Numbered from the stretch's first letter, positions 50,501-60,382 are shown. The stretch is 64,000 nt of DNA from Streptococcus porci DSM 23759 (GCF_000423765.1 NZ_AUIP01000015.1:16299-80298); one strand, 5' to 3'. Notes: generated by a model from the letters alone, not told the origin. Numbers and translations: made by a program.

Positions 50501-51958
50501 ATGGCAGACCGCCGTTTGGAGGCCTTGACCCACCACGAAGCCTTACGATACGATTATTTATCAAAAAACATCCATTTTTTAAATCCTAAGGAAAAAGCAG
50601 AGCTAGATTGCCTTAATGCTAAGCTAGCTGGTGAGGACATTTCCCCTACCCAACCAGCTGAAAAAAGCCGACTTTCTTCATCTGGCTTACCGGTTTATCC
50701 AAAGGAAACCTCATTTTCAAAACGCTCTCGCAAGGCCAAGCACCAGCCTAAAGAGACGCCTGTTTATCCAGTATACTCAGACAAATCAGCGTCAGCTTTT
50801 ACCAGAGAAGAAAAAGCGGAGCGGGTAAAGGGCTTGCCTGCTTATCCTAAGCAGGAGAGGGAAAGGAGAAAAAGACACCCAGCACCAGAAAGGGAAATTC
50901 AAGCGCCGCAATCTAAATCTGTCAAGGTCAAAAAAGCTACTAAGAAAAAGAGACGTTTTAGCTTTAAGCGATTTTTCCAGTGGCTGGGAATAATTATACT
51001 GGCTGTTTTAATTGGAATGATTGTGATGTTCTTCAAGGGAGTTAATGACGTGACTTCTGGTAAAGAGAATTACCAGCCAGCACAGACTGAAGTTTTCAAC
51101 GGTGTTGACACTCTGGATGGGACCAATATTCTTATCCTTGGAAGCGACCAGCGGGTAACACAAAACTCAGCTTCAGCCAGAACAGATACAATCATGGTCA
51201 TGAATATTGGTGGTAGTGATGGGAAGGCGAAACTCGTCAGCTTCATGCGGGATACTTTGGTCAATATTCCTGGCTATAGTTATGATGATTATTCAACAGA
51301 CCTCAAGTTAAATACCTCCTTCACTTTCGGTGAACAGGATGGTGACCAGGGGGCAGAGTTTGTTCGGCAAGTGCTCAAGCACAATTTTGATATTGATATT
51401 AAATACTATGTCATGATTGATTTTGAAACCTTTGCTGTAGCTATAGATACTCTCTTTCCAGAAGGAGTTGAAATTGATGCCCAATTTGAAACTGTCGGTG
51501 GTGAAACGGTGACGGAGGTGGAAGTGCCTGATGATTTAGGTTATGCACAAGGCGGAGCGATGTATCAGACTATTGCTGCTGGAAAGCAGCGAATGGATGG
51601 AAAAACACTCCTCAACTACGCTCGTTTCCGCGGTGATGATACAGCTGACTTTGGTCGGGTTAAACGCCAGCAACAAGTTATGGCAAGCATTTTTTCTCAG
51701 GTAAAAAATCCAACAAAACTCTTTACAGGTTCCGCAGCTCTTGGAAAAATCTATGCTCTGACCTCCACCAATGTTTCTTATCCCGTTTTACTCACTCAAG
51801 GATTAGGAGTTTTGACCAGTGGAAAAGACGGCATTCAGCGCCTAACAATTCCTCAACAAGGTGACTGGGTTGATACCTACGACCAGTACGGAGGTATGGG
51901 GCTAGATATCGACCGTGACAAGTATAAAAAACTCTTAGCTGAGATGGGACTCAGATAA
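50501..51958 (+). CDS. LytR-CpsA-Psr (LCP) family cell-wall glycopolymer transferase
   Basis: The protein is 485 aa. A long basic cytoplasmic N terminus (1-158) contains three related motifs, GLPVYPKE, TPVYPVYS and GLPAYPKQ. One transmembrane segment (about 161-180) precedes the extracytoplasmic LCP domain. The domain has the expected ILILGSDQR, the Arg/Asp pair in ARTDTIMVM and FMRDTLVNIPGY. LCP proteins attach teichoic acids or capsule to peptidoglycan. AAGGAGACATT precedes the ATG, 9 nt after pheA. A UUCG-loop terminator follows. Confidence 0.9.
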   Translation: MADRRLEALTHHEALRYDYLSKNIHFLNPKEKAELDCLNAKLAGEDISPTQPAEKSRLSSSGLPVYPKETSFSKRSRKAKHQPKETPVYPVYSDKSASAFTREEKAERVKGLPAYPKQERERRKRHPAPEREIQAPQSKSVKVKKATKKKRRFSFKRFFQWLGIIILAVLIGMIVMFFKGVNDVTSGKENYQPAQTEVFNGVDTLDGTNILILGSDQRVTQNSASARTDTIMVMNIGGSDGKAKLVSFMRDTLVNIPGYSYDDYSTDLKLNTSFTFGEQDGDQGAEFVRQVLKHNFDIDIKYYVMIDFETFAVAIDTLFPEGVEIDAQFETVGGETVTEVEVPDDLGYAQGGAMYQTIAAGKQRMDGKTLLNYARFRGDDTADFGRVKRQQQVMASIFSQVKNPTKLFTGSAALGKIYALTSTNVSYPVLLTQGLGVLTSGKDGIQRLTIPQQGDWVDTYDQYGGMGLDIDRDKYKKLLAEMGLR

Positions 51959-51960
51959 TA

Positions 51961-51996
51961 TGATATAATGAAGAGTGACTTCGGTTGCTCTTTTTT
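51961..51996 (+). terminator. UUCG-loop terminator after the LCP gene, with an overlapping -10 box
   Basis: AAGAGTGAC-TTCG-GTTGCTCTT (51971-51992) forms a 9-pair stem with G-U pairs and the stable UUCG loop, followed by TTTT. An extended -10 box, TGATATAAT (51961-51969), lies just before it. It could drive rlmD with a start inside the stem, which would prevent the hairpin from forming in that transcript. Confidence 0.75.
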
Positions 51997-52027
51997 CTTG
52001 CTGAAAAATGGCAGAGCGGCCTATTAG

Positions 52028-53401
<1,374 letters not shown>

Positions 53402-53561
53402 AAATCCTTTATTTTAAGCACTTTTTCAAGCATTTTGTCTTTATTGAAAAGAGTGATTTTGACATAAAAAAGGTTCAAAAAAAGTACATTGATGTGAATG
53501 TCTGTTTGGATGTCGACTGCGTAGACAAAAAATAGATACGTCATAAAAAATAATAGTTCAG

Positions 53562-53594
53562 CGAGAACATTTTACTAAGTGTTCTCGTTTTTTT
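53562..53594 (+). terminator. Hairpin terminator/attenuator at the ICE boundary
   Basis: CGAGAACA (53562-53569) pairs with TGTTCTCG (53580-53587) across a 10-nt loop, followed by seven T. It sits just before the first ICE gene. It may shield the ICE from rumA transcription or attenuate its own leader. Confidence 0.75.
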
Positions 53595-53611
53595 ATTTTC
53601 AGGAGGAATTC

Positions 53612-53785
53612 ATGAAAAAGAAGGAACAATCATCACGCCAAATCGTGATGTGTCATCTCGTGGCTATCTTGGGAGTTGATATTGAGAAAGCAACTCAGCT
53701 AATTGATGAAATGGAACAAGTAGGTTTAATCCGATTTGATGAATTTGGAAATGTTGGAATTTTAGTCTTGGAGGGACAATCATGA
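53612..53785 (+). CDS. Small ICE protein of unknown function
   Basis: The protein is 57 aa. AGGAGG (53601-53606) fixes the ATG at 53612 in a frame open since 53579. The sequence is mostly helical, with a short DEMEQVGLIRFDEFGNVGIL segment resembling the end of a winged helix, but I do not recognise a family. It overlaps the RepA_N-type gene by 4 nt (ATGA), so it is probably part of the same replication/maintenance unit. Confidence 0.65.
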   Translation: MKKKEQSSRQIVMCHLVAILGVDIEKATQLIDEMEQVGLIRFDEFGNVGILVLEGQS

Positions 53786-54600
53786 AACGAATTACAGCTA
53801 ATCAATATCAGACATCAGAGCGTTATTATAAACTCCCCAAAGTTTTGTTTGAGAGTGAACGGTATAAGGATATGAAGCTGGAGGTTAAGGTAGCCTACGC
53901 GGTTTTAAAAGATCGGTTGGAGTTGTCTTTGAGTAAGGGCTGGATTGATGAGGATGGGGCTATTTACTTGATTTATTCCAATTCAAATCTGATGGCACTT
54001 TTAGGTTGTTCAAAGTCTAAATTACTTTCTATTAAGAAAACCTTACGTGAATATGGCTTAATTGATGAAGTCCAACAGTCCTCTAGCGAAAAAGGCCGAA
54101 TGGCCAATAAAATTTACTTGGGGGAATTAGAACATGAACCTACCCCAGTATTAGATTCAAACGGGGCTAGTGTAAAAAAAACACTAGGGGGGTCTCAAAA
54201 AAAGACGAGGCCGGTCTTAAATTCAGCCCCTAGTGAGACTGAAGGAAGTGAGACTAAATATAGTGAAACTGAAGGGAGTGATTTCCTTATTGAGGACGAG
54301 GAGGAGAGGCAGATAGTAGATGACAAACAAGAAGAAAACTTTTCTTCAAAAGTCGATGGCGTGACCAAGTACGATCGAGACTATATTTGGGGTTTGGTTC
54401 ATGACCAGTTAAGACAGACAGGTCTATCTCAGTCAGCTAGTGACTATGCCATGATTTATTTTAGTGACCGTTATCAGTATGCTTTGGAACATATGCGATT
54501 TGCTCGGTCAGCGGAAGTAATAGCTGAATACGTATTTAATGGTGTGCTGTCAGAGTGGACCAAGCAACTGAGACGACAAGAAGTAAAAGGAGGTGAATAA
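53782..54600 (+). CDS. RepA_N-type replication initiator-like protein
   Basis: The protein is 272 aa. The N-terminal about 100 residues (YYKLPKVLFESERYKDM…, YSNSNLMALLGCSKSKLLSI) form the RepA_N winged-helix domain of theta-replicating Gram-positive plasmids and many Tn5252/ICESa2603-type ICEs. A Ser/Thr/Glu-rich linker (about 110-185) and a C-terminal helical domain (VHDQLRQTGLSQSASDYAMIYF…) follow. Autonomous replication of the excised ICE circle is a plausible role. It starts by ATGA overlap with the preceding small gene. Confidence 0.83.
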   Translation: MKRITANQYQTSERYYKLPKVLFESERYKDMKLEVKVAYAVLKDRLELSLSKGWIDEDGAIYLIYSNSNLMALLGCSKSKLLSIKKTLREYGLIDEVQQSSSEKGRMANKIYLGELEHEPTPVLDSNGASVKKTLGGSQKKTRPVLNSAPSETEGSETKYSETEGSDFLIEDEEERQIVDDKQEENFSSKVDGVTKYDRDYIWGLVHDQLRQTGLSQSASDYAMIYFSDRYQYALEHMRFARSAEVIAEYVFNGVLSEWTKQLRRQEVKGGE

Positions 54601-54601
54601 G

Positions 54602-54697
54602 ATGATTTGGTGGATACTAGGTGGAATCTATCTGATTTCTATCATCATTTTGATTGTTGAAATCATCCGTGCACCAGAAATGGATGATCATATATAA
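54602..54697 (+). CDS. 31-aa hydrophobic ICE peptide
   Basis: The ATG at 54602 is preceded by a very strong AAAGGAGGTG (54586-54595) and encodes one hydrophobic helix (WWILGGIYLISIIILIV) followed by a charged tail ending MDDHI. The start lies 1 nt after the RepA_N-type stop codon. Its size, ribosome site and membrane-helix pattern argue for a real small membrane protein. The function is unknown. Confidence 0.6.
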   Translation: MIWWILGGIYLISIIILIVEIIRAPEMDDHI

Positions 54698-54702
54698 GCA
54701 AG

Positions 54703-54729
54703 AGTTTTACATGTGTAAGGCTTTTTTTT
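54703..54729 (+). terminator. Weak hairpin with T run before the methyltransferase gene
   Basis: TTACA-TG-TGTAA flanked by partial pairing is followed by a run of eight T. It could attenuate transcription into the methyltransferase gene. Confidence 0.4.
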
Positions 54730-54748
54730 AGTTGGAAAGAGAGAAAAA

Positions 54749-56104
54749 ATGAAATTTTTAGATTTATTTGCTGGGATAGGTGGTTTTAGGCTAGGGTTGG
54801 AATCACAGGGTCATAAATGCCTGGGCTTTTGTGAAATTGATAAATTCGCCAGAACATCTTATAAAGCCATGTTTAACACAGAAGGGGAAATAGAATACCA
54901 TGACATTAAAGAGGTCACAGACCATGACTTTAGACAATTTAGAGGGCAAGTGGACATCATCTGCGGGGGATTTCCTTGCCAAGCTTTTTCACTCGCAGGA
55001 AGACGACTGGGATTTGAAGATACTCGAGGGACTCTCTTTTTTGAGATTGCTCGAGCGGCCAAACAAATCCAACCACGTTTTCTATTTTTGGAAAACGTCA
55101 AAGGCCTACTCAATCACGACGAGGGACGGACGTTCGCCACAATCCTCTCCACGATGGATGAATTGGGGTATGATGTCGAATGGCAGGTGCTTAACAGTAA
55201 GGACTTCCAAGTCCCGCAAAACAGAGAGCGGGTCTTTATTATCGGACATTCTAGAAGATACCGTTCCAGATTCATATTTCCTCTCAGAAGAGAAAACAGC
55301 CCAGCTCATCTTGAAAGGCTAGGAAATATCAATCCCTCTAAACGTGGTTTGAATGGTGAAGTCTATCTGACGAGTGGACTTGCTCCTACACTAACAAGAG
55401 GTAAAGGAGAGGGAGCTAAAATCGCCATTCCAGTCTTAACACTAGATAGACTAGAAAAACGGCAACATGGTCGTCGATTTAAGGACAATCAAGACCCTAT
55501 GTTTACTTTGACAAGTCAAGACAGACACGGGGTTGTTGTCGCAGGAAATCTGCCGACTAGCTTTGACCAGACTGGAAGAGTATTCGATATATCTGGCTTG
55601 TCACCGACTTTGACCACCATGCAAGGTGGAGATAAGGTGCCAAAGATTTTGCTGAGGGAGGAGCTGCCATTTCTGAAAATCAAGGAAGCCACAAAAACAG
55701 GGTACGCAAAGGCAACTCTTGGAGACTCTGTCAATCTGGCTTATCCAGACTCAACCAAACGTAGGGGACGTGTGGGAAAGGGAATATCCAATACTCTGAC
55801 GACTTCAGACAATATGGGAGTGGTGGTTGCTGCTCTGGAATATCGACAGGATAAGTGGTATGAAGTCACAGGCATTGTCTTAGAGGGGAAAGTTTATCGC
55901 CTGAGAACAAGACGACTGACACCAAGAGAGTGTTTCAGACTTCAAGGCTTTCCTGATTGGGCTTATGAAAGAGCAGAAAGTGTTTCCAGTAAGAGCCAGC
56001 TATACAAACAGGCCGGCAATAGCGTGACTGTCACAGTTATTGAAGCCATTGCCAGAGAATTTAGAAGAACGGAAGAGGAAGAAAAACATGAACTTACTAC
56101 ATAA
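54749..56104 (+). CDS. C5-cytosine-specific DNA methyltransferase (orphan, ICE-borne)
   Basis: The protein is 451 aa. Motifs are in order: I LDLFAGIGGFRLGL, IV GGFPCQAFSLAG with catalytic Cys77, VI FLENVKGL, VIII QVPQNRERVFIIG, IX RLTPRECFRLQGFP and X QAGNSVTV. The target-recognition region contains three copies of a GL-PTLT-like motif (SGLAPTLT, SGLSPTLT, GISNTLT). No restriction enzyme gene is adjacent. Tn5252-type ICEs commonly carry such a methyltransferase, probably to protect DNA on entry. GGAAAGAGAG precedes the ATG. The recognition sequence cannot be read. Confidence 0.94.
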   Translation: MKFLDLFAGIGGFRLGLESQGHKCLGFCEIDKFARTSYKAMFNTEGEIEYHDIKEVTDHDFRQFRGQVDIICGGFPCQAFSLAGRRLGFEDTRGTLFFEIARAAKQIQPRFLFLENVKGLLNHDEGRTFATILSTMDELGYDVEWQVLNSKDFQVPQNRERVFIIGHSRRYRSRFIFPLRRENSPAHLERLGNINPSKRGLNGEVYLTSGLAPTLTRGKGEGAKIAIPVLTLDRLEKRQHGRRFKDNQDPMFTLTSQDRHGVVVAGNLPTSFDQTGRVFDISGLSPTLTTMQGGDKVPKILLREELPFLKIKEATKTGYAKATLGDSVNLAYPDSTKRRGRVGKGISNTLTTSDNMGVVVAALEYRQDKWYEVTGIVLEGKVYRLRTRRLTPRECFRLQGFPDWAYERAESVSSKSQLYKQAGNSVTVTVIEAIAREFRRTEEEEKHELTT

Positions 56105-56516
56105 GAAAAGTATCCTAGATTGTACTGAATTAGAAGAACGTATTCACCAAGCTGAAACCAATCAGCTATTACAAAAGATACTGTCGCTCCCCAATTTTGA
56201 TTGTGACTTTGAGGTGACTTTTGAAGATGATTACCACAAAGAGATGAATGATCCCCTATTCTACGAATCCAATCTTCATCAGATTTCGGATTTTATGGAA
56301 ACTAGGGATATTAAAAATGGTGTAGATACACTACTGACGAAAGACAATCACCTGGCCTTTCGTGCCTTTGGTGAAAATTATTCTGCTAGAGGAAAGGATG
56401 GCATTTTAACGACTTTAGTGATAGTCAAGTGCTTTGGTGAAGGACGGATGCCCATTGATATGAGTCGCTATTTCTCAACTCCTGAACCAACAGTTGAAAA
56501 TAGCCTAATCCTATAA
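56088..56516 (+). CDS. ICE hypothetical protein
   Basis: The protein is 142 aa from the ATG at 56088 (GGAAGAGGAAG upstream), overlapping the methyltransferase end by 17 nt; the frame is open upstream to 56040. It is acidic and mixed alpha/beta, without signal peptide or membrane segment. I do not recognise a domain. It recurs next to the methyltransferase in related ICEs as far as I recall, but no role is known. Confidence 0.6.
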   Translation: MNLLHKKSILDCTELEERIHQAETNQLLQKILSLPNFDCDFEVTFEDDYHKEMNDPLFYESNLHQISDFMETRDIKNGVDTLLTKDNHLAFRAFGENYSARGKDGILTTLVIVKCFGEGRMPIDMSRYFSTPEPTVENSLIL

Positions 56517-56526
56517 GGAGGTGCCT

Positions 56527-56910
56527 ATGCTTGAGGTATATCTAGGAAATAATGCCAATACAAATCAAGATTTACTAACCATTTTGACGACCTATGGTGT
56601 GACTTATCGTTGTATAAAAGCGTGTGATGTAGACCGTGAAATCTTACTGTCACTCTTTGCCAAAACAATGGATTGTTTTGAGTTATTGTCGCCACGATTT
56701 CTTTGCTTTAAGCGTCAATATTCGATAAGTTTGAATGAGATGATTCAGCTTATTCTCCAAAAGCCAGACCAGAATCTTCGGTTGCCCCTCATTGTCTGTC
56801 AGAATCATGTCTATCCAGCTATTGGGCTAGACGAAGTGCGTACCTTTCTTCCCAGACAAGTAAAAGAAGAGCTGTTTCAGGCCAGTCTGATGAAACAGGT
56901 GACAGGGTAG
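56527..56910 (+). CDS. Spx/ArsC-family protein lacking the CXXC motif
   Basis: The protein is 127 aa from the ATG at 56527 with AAGGAGGTG (56515-56523); a GTG at 56521 overlaps that site. The C-terminal half follows Spx closely: SISLNEMIQLILQKPD, RLPLIV and IGLDEVRTFLPRQVKEEL. The N-terminal position that holds CXXC in Spx is NANTNQ instead, so thiol-disulfide sensing is lost. Spx binds the alpha subunit of RNA polymerase. An ICE-encoded, redox-blind paralogue could alter host transcription (inference). Confidence 0.7.
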   Translation: MLEVYLGNNANTNQDLLTILTTYGVTYRCIKACDVDREILLSLFAKTMDCFELLSPRFLCFKRQYSISLNEMIQLILQKPDQNLRLPLIVCQNHVYPAIGLDEVRTFLPRQVKEELFQASLMKQVTG

Positions 56911-56918
56911 GTGTGAAG

Positions 56919-57152
56919 ATGAATGAACGATTTTGGGACAATTTAGAAATCATTCTGGCCGAAAAAGACCTCACTTGGGCAGAACTAGCTCGCAAAGTAT
57001 TCAACGGTCAATATGTTTATCCAAGTGAGTTTAATCGCCTCTATCAAAAATTACGGCATTACAAATCTAATCGTCTGATGCCACAAACAAGATGGGTTGA
57101 GCGAATCGTTCTAGTCTTAGACATTGATTATGAAGATTTATTCAAGAGGTGA
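56919..57152 (+). CDS. Small helix-turn-helix-like ICE protein
   Basis: The protein is 77 aa from the ATG at 56919; a GTG at 56913 is an alternative. The pattern (IILAEKDLTWAELARKVF…NRLYQKLRHYKSNRLMPQ…VERIVLVLDIDYEDLF) looks like an XRE/Cro-type fold with an extended middle. It is probably DNA-binding and a local regulator. The stop overlaps or abuts the CPBP protease gene. Confidence 0.6.
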   Translation: MNERFWDNLEIILAEKDLTWAELARKVFNGQYVYPSEFNRLYQKLRHYKSNRLMPQTRWVERIVLVLDIDYEDLFKR

Positions 57153-57154
57153 CA

Positions 57155-57739
57155 ATGATAAGGATAGTGTTGTATTATCTAGCCATACAGCTTAACGTTT
57201 TTCTATTAAGTTTATACCTACAAGAGTATATGACGATTGAGGGTATAGTCTTACTACAATTGGTCCTATTAAGTGTGACTTGCCTAGAGATTGCCCGTCA
57301 TAAAACTGTTCAATTAAAAATTGTGGGCGTACAAAATCGCCTAAGTTGGTTGCTTCTTGGCTTTGTGGCTATGGTTGCTTTTGCAGTCTTCATCAGCTTC
57401 CTATTTCCAGTTCAGACTAGGAATCAAGTGGTATTGGTACAAGTAGGAATACAGGTTCCTCCTATTATCTTTTTATTATTTCTAATAAATGCAAGTGTCC
57501 TTGAAGAGATTGTTTATAGGCAGTTGCTGTGGGAAAAATTGACATTCCCTTTTGTACAAATAGGCGTGACCAGTTTTCTCTTTGTTCTATCCCATGGACC
57601 CAATCAGTTAGGGAGTTGGCTCATGTATAGCTGTCTTGGCTTGACCTTGGCTGCTGTTCGATTGAAAACAGATTGTAAGATGGCAATCGCCTCACATTTA
57701 CTTTGGAATAGTTTGGTTTATGTCTTGACCTTCTTGTGA
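57155..57739 (+). CDS. CPBP-family intramembrane metalloprotease
   Basis: The protein is 194 aa from the ATG at 57155 (AAGAGG upstream); a GTG at 57149 is possible. Six hydrophobic segments carry the three family motifs: EEIVYRQ (EExxxR), FVLSHGPNQ (FxxxH) and HLLWN (HxxxN/D). CPBP/Abi proteins cleave membrane proteins, and some protect bacteriocin producers. Its role on an ICE is unclear. Confidence 0.78.
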   Translation: MIRIVLYYLAIQLNVFLLSLYLQEYMTIEGIVLLQLVLLSVTCLEIARHKTVQLKIVGVQNRLSWLLLGFVAMVAFAVFISFLFPVQTRNQVVLVQVGIQVPPIIFLLFLINASVLEEIVYRQLLWEKLTFPFVQIGVTSFLFVLSHGPNQLGSWLMYSCLGLTLAAVRLKTDCKMAIASHLLWNSLVYVLTFL

Positions 57740-57753
57740 TACCAAAATCAAGA

Positions 57754-57776
57754 GTGCTTCCGTATTATGGAAGCAC
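57754..57776 (+). other. Hairpin before the PcfB-like gene
   Basis: GTGCTTCC / GGAAGCAC is a perfect 8-bp stem with a 7-nt loop and no T run. It may mark an mRNA processing site between the accessory and conjugation genes. Confidence 0.4.
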
Positions 57777-57816
57777 CTAATGTTTGATAGGGAAACGAAA
57801 AAAAGAGGAGGTCACC

Positions 57817-58305
57817 ATGTCATCTGAACAACAAGAACGTCAAGCGATGCAATACGTGGAAAGAAGTAGTTTATTGACAGTCAGAACCCTCTTAAAGCTC
57901 TTAGAATGGTCGGCTAGGCAAGCCTTAGCTCAAGATTCAGCTTATAAGATTGGGGTTCAAAAACTGGAAGAACTCCTTCAAAGCCCTTACGTCATTGAAG
58001 CGATTGATGTTAGTAAAGACATACTGGATAAGCCAATCGATGTGGAGAAATTTAAGGAGTTGATGGATTCAGAAAAACTGCCAATCGCAATTAGTTGGCA
58101 AAAAGACTATCTCTACTTTTATGCCAAGGATAAGACCTTGCTCGATCATCACTTGGACGAACTTGCGAAGAAACTGGTGTCTAACCCAGAGAAGTTAGAA
58201 GGTCTAACCTTTGATAAAACCTTGGACCAAGAGATAGAACTGGCCAAAGAGAAAATTAGAGTGACAGAACCTTCGGCAGTCAAAACCAAGGAGGTGACCT
58301 TGTAA
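57817..58305 (+). CDS. PcfB-like protein (DUF3801)
   Basis: The protein is 162 aa from the ATG at 57817 (AGAGGAGGTCACC upstream). It is soluble and rich in charged helices, with KLPIAISWQKDYLYFYAKDKTLLDHHL matching the conserved core of the DUF3801/PcfB family. PcfB is a conjugation accessory protein encoded immediately before the coupling protein in pCF10 and many ICEs, and the same order holds here. The stop and the next ATG share one base. Confidence 0.78.
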   Translation: MSSEQQERQAMQYVERSSLLTVRTLLKLLEWSARQALAQDSAYKIGVQKLEELLQSPYVIEAIDVSKDILDKPIDVEKFKELMDSEKLPIAISWQKDYLYFYAKDKTLLDHHLDELAKKLVSNPEKLEGLTFDKTLDQEIELAKEKIRVTEPSAVKTKEVTL

Positions 58306-60122
58306 TGTATTCCAGGCAAAAAGCATTTGTCTTTGGACTCTTGGGTCTCGCCTTTGGCTATTTCTGCCATCGTCTAACCCTACTCTATGATAGTTTAACC
58401 AATGCCCCACCTATGGAACGTATTGCCTACCTCTTAGGAGAGGGGTTAAATCAGGTTTTCAATCCTTTATGGCTATTTTCCTTTACTCAAAAATCTCTTC
58501 TTGCCTTTATCCTTGGGGTTCTAACGATGACACTAGTCTATCTTTATGTATCGACAGGACAGAAGGTCTATCGAGAAGGGGAAGAATACGGTTCTGCACG
58601 ATTTGGAACCAGTAAGGAAAAGCGGAACTTTTACAGTAAGAATCCTTTTAATGACACGATTTTGGCTCGTGATGTTCGTCTAACCTTGTTGGAAAAGAAG
58701 AAACCACAGTTTGACCGAAATAAAAACTTGATTGTCATTGGGGGTTCTGGGGCAGGCAAGACCTTTCGCTTTGTGAAGCCCAACCTTATCCAACTTAATT
58801 GTTCCAATATTGTCGTAGATCCGAAAGATCATTTGGCTGAGAAGACAGGTAAACTCTTTTTAGAGAACGGTTATCAGGTCAAGGTTTTAGACTTGGTTAA
58901 TATGACCAATTCGGACGGTTTTAATCCCTTTCGTTATGTAGAAACAGAGAATGATTTGAACCGCATGTTAACGGTCTATTTTAACAATACCCGTGGGTCT
59001 GGTTCTCGCAGTGATCCATTTTGGGACGAGGCTTCCATGACATTGGTGAGAGCTATTGCCTCTTATTTGGTGGATTTTTACAATCCTCCAGGAAGTTCTA
59101 AGCAAGAGCAGGAAGCAAGACGTAAGCGTGGCCGTTATCCAGCCTTTTCTGAGATTGGGAAACTCATCAAACTCTTATCAAAGGGAGACAATCAGGACAA
59201 AAGTGTTCTTGAAGTCTTGTTTGAAGACTATGCTAAGAAATATGGTCATGAGAACTTTACCATGAGAAATTGGGCAGATTTTCAAAATTATAAGGATAAG
59301 ACATTGGATTCGGTGATTGCGGTCACAACAGCTAAATTTGCCCTCTTTAATATCCAATCGGTGATTGATTTGACGAAAAAAGACTCTATGGACTTGAAAA
59401 CGTGGGGCACTCAGAAGACCATGGTCTACCTTGTTATTCCAGACAATGATACGACCTTTCGTTTCCTATCTGCTTTATTTTTCTCTACGGTTTTCTCCAC
59501 TTTGACCAGACAGGCTGATGTTGACTTTAAAGGGCAACTGCCTATTCATGTTAGAAGCTATCTGGATGAGTTTGCGAATGTCGGAGAAATCCCAGACTTT
59601 GCTGAACAAACCTCAACAGTTCGCTCTAGGAACATGAGTCTAGTTCCAATCTTGCAAAATATTGCTCAACTCCAAGGACTTTATAAGGAAAAAGAGGCTT
59701 GGAAAACTATACTGGGGAATTGTGATAGCCTCCTATATTTGGGTGGAAATGACGAGGAAACTTTCAAATTTATGAGTGGTCTATTAGGCAAACAAACCAT
59801 TGATGTCAGAAGTACCAGTCGTTCTTTTGGGCAGACTGGCTCAAGTTCTACCTCTCACCAGAAAATTGCCCGTGACTTGATGACGGCTGATGAAGTAGGG
59901 AATATGAAACGAGATGAGTGTCTCGTACGCATTGCAGGAGTGCCTGTTTTTCGAACCAAGAAATATTTTCCACTCAAACATAAGAATTGGAAATGGCTTG
60001 CGGATAAGGAAACCGATGTACGCTGGTGGCACTATCATATCAATCCCCTAACCGCTGATGAAGAGTTAGATTTGTCAGGCCATAAAATAAGGGATTTAAG
60101 CACAGAAACGACATTACATTAA
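58305..60122 (+). CDS. Type IV coupling protein (VirD4/TraG/PcfC-like)
   Basis: The protein is 605 aa. Two N-terminal membrane segments (about 8-25 and 62-82) are followed by the cytoplasmic motor ATPase. Walker A is IGGSGAGKT (145-153) and the Walker B-like segment is SYLDEFANVGEI. It brings the relaxase-DNA complex to the secretion channel. Length and motifs are intact. It follows the PcfB-like gene without a gap. Confidence 0.93.
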   Translation: MYSRQKAFVFGLLGLAFGYFCHRLTLLYDSLTNAPPMERIAYLLGEGLNQVFNPLWLFSFTQKSLLAFILGVLTMTLVYLYVSTGQKVYREGEEYGSARFGTSKEKRNFYSKNPFNDTILARDVRLTLLEKKKPQFDRNKNLIVIGGSGAGKTFRFVKPNLIQLNCSNIVVDPKDHLAEKTGKLFLENGYQVKVLDLVNMTNSDGFNPFRYVETENDLNRMLTVYFNNTRGSGSRSDPFWDEASMTLVRAIASYLVDFYNPPGSSKQEQEARRKRGRYPAFSEIGKLIKLLSKGDNQDKSVLEVLFEDYAKKYGHENFTMRNWADFQNYKDKTLDSVIAVTTAKFALFNIQSVIDLTKKDSMDLKTWGTQKTMVYLVIPDNDTTFRFLSALFFSTVFSTLTRQADVDFKGQLPIHVRSYLDEFANVGEIPDFAEQTSTVRSRNMSLVPILQNIAQLQGLYKEKEAWKTILGNCDSLLYLGGNDEETFKFMSGLLGKQTIDVRSTSRSFGQTGSSSTSHQKIARDLMTADEVGNMKRDECLVRIAGVPVFRTKKYFPLKHKNWKWLADKETDVRWWHYHINPLTADEELDLSGHKIRDLSTETTLH

Positions 60123-60139
60123 TAGAAATGAGGAATTAT

Positions 60140-60382
60140 ATGAATCACAAACTAACAGGCTTTGTTTACGGAGTGGACGCCAGCTCCATGTTCTCCCAAG
60201 CCATGTCTCTATTACAAAAAGGCTTAATTGCAGTAGGAGCCTTTCTTGTTGTCATGGGTATTATCAACCTTTCCACCAACATTAAAGATGGTGGGCCGGG
60301 TGTCCGAAATGCCATTCTAGAAATTGTTGGTGGAGTCATGGTGGGAGCCGCGGGTGCTTTTGTGACTCAGATTACCATTTAG
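60140..60382 (+). CDS. Maff2/VirB2-like small membrane protein
   Basis: The protein is 80 aa from the ATG at 60140 (GAGGA at 60130-60134); an earlier ATG at 60128 lacks a ribosome site. Two hydrophobic helices are joined by a short KDGGPGVR loop. The size and position before the VirB6-like gene match the Maff2 family, thought to be a VirB2/TrbC-like component of Gram-positive conjugation systems. Confidence 0.78.
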   Translation: MNHKLTGFVYGVDASSMFSQAMSLLQKGLIAVGAFLVVMGIINLSTNIKDGGPGVRNAILEIVGGVMVGAAGAFVTQITI

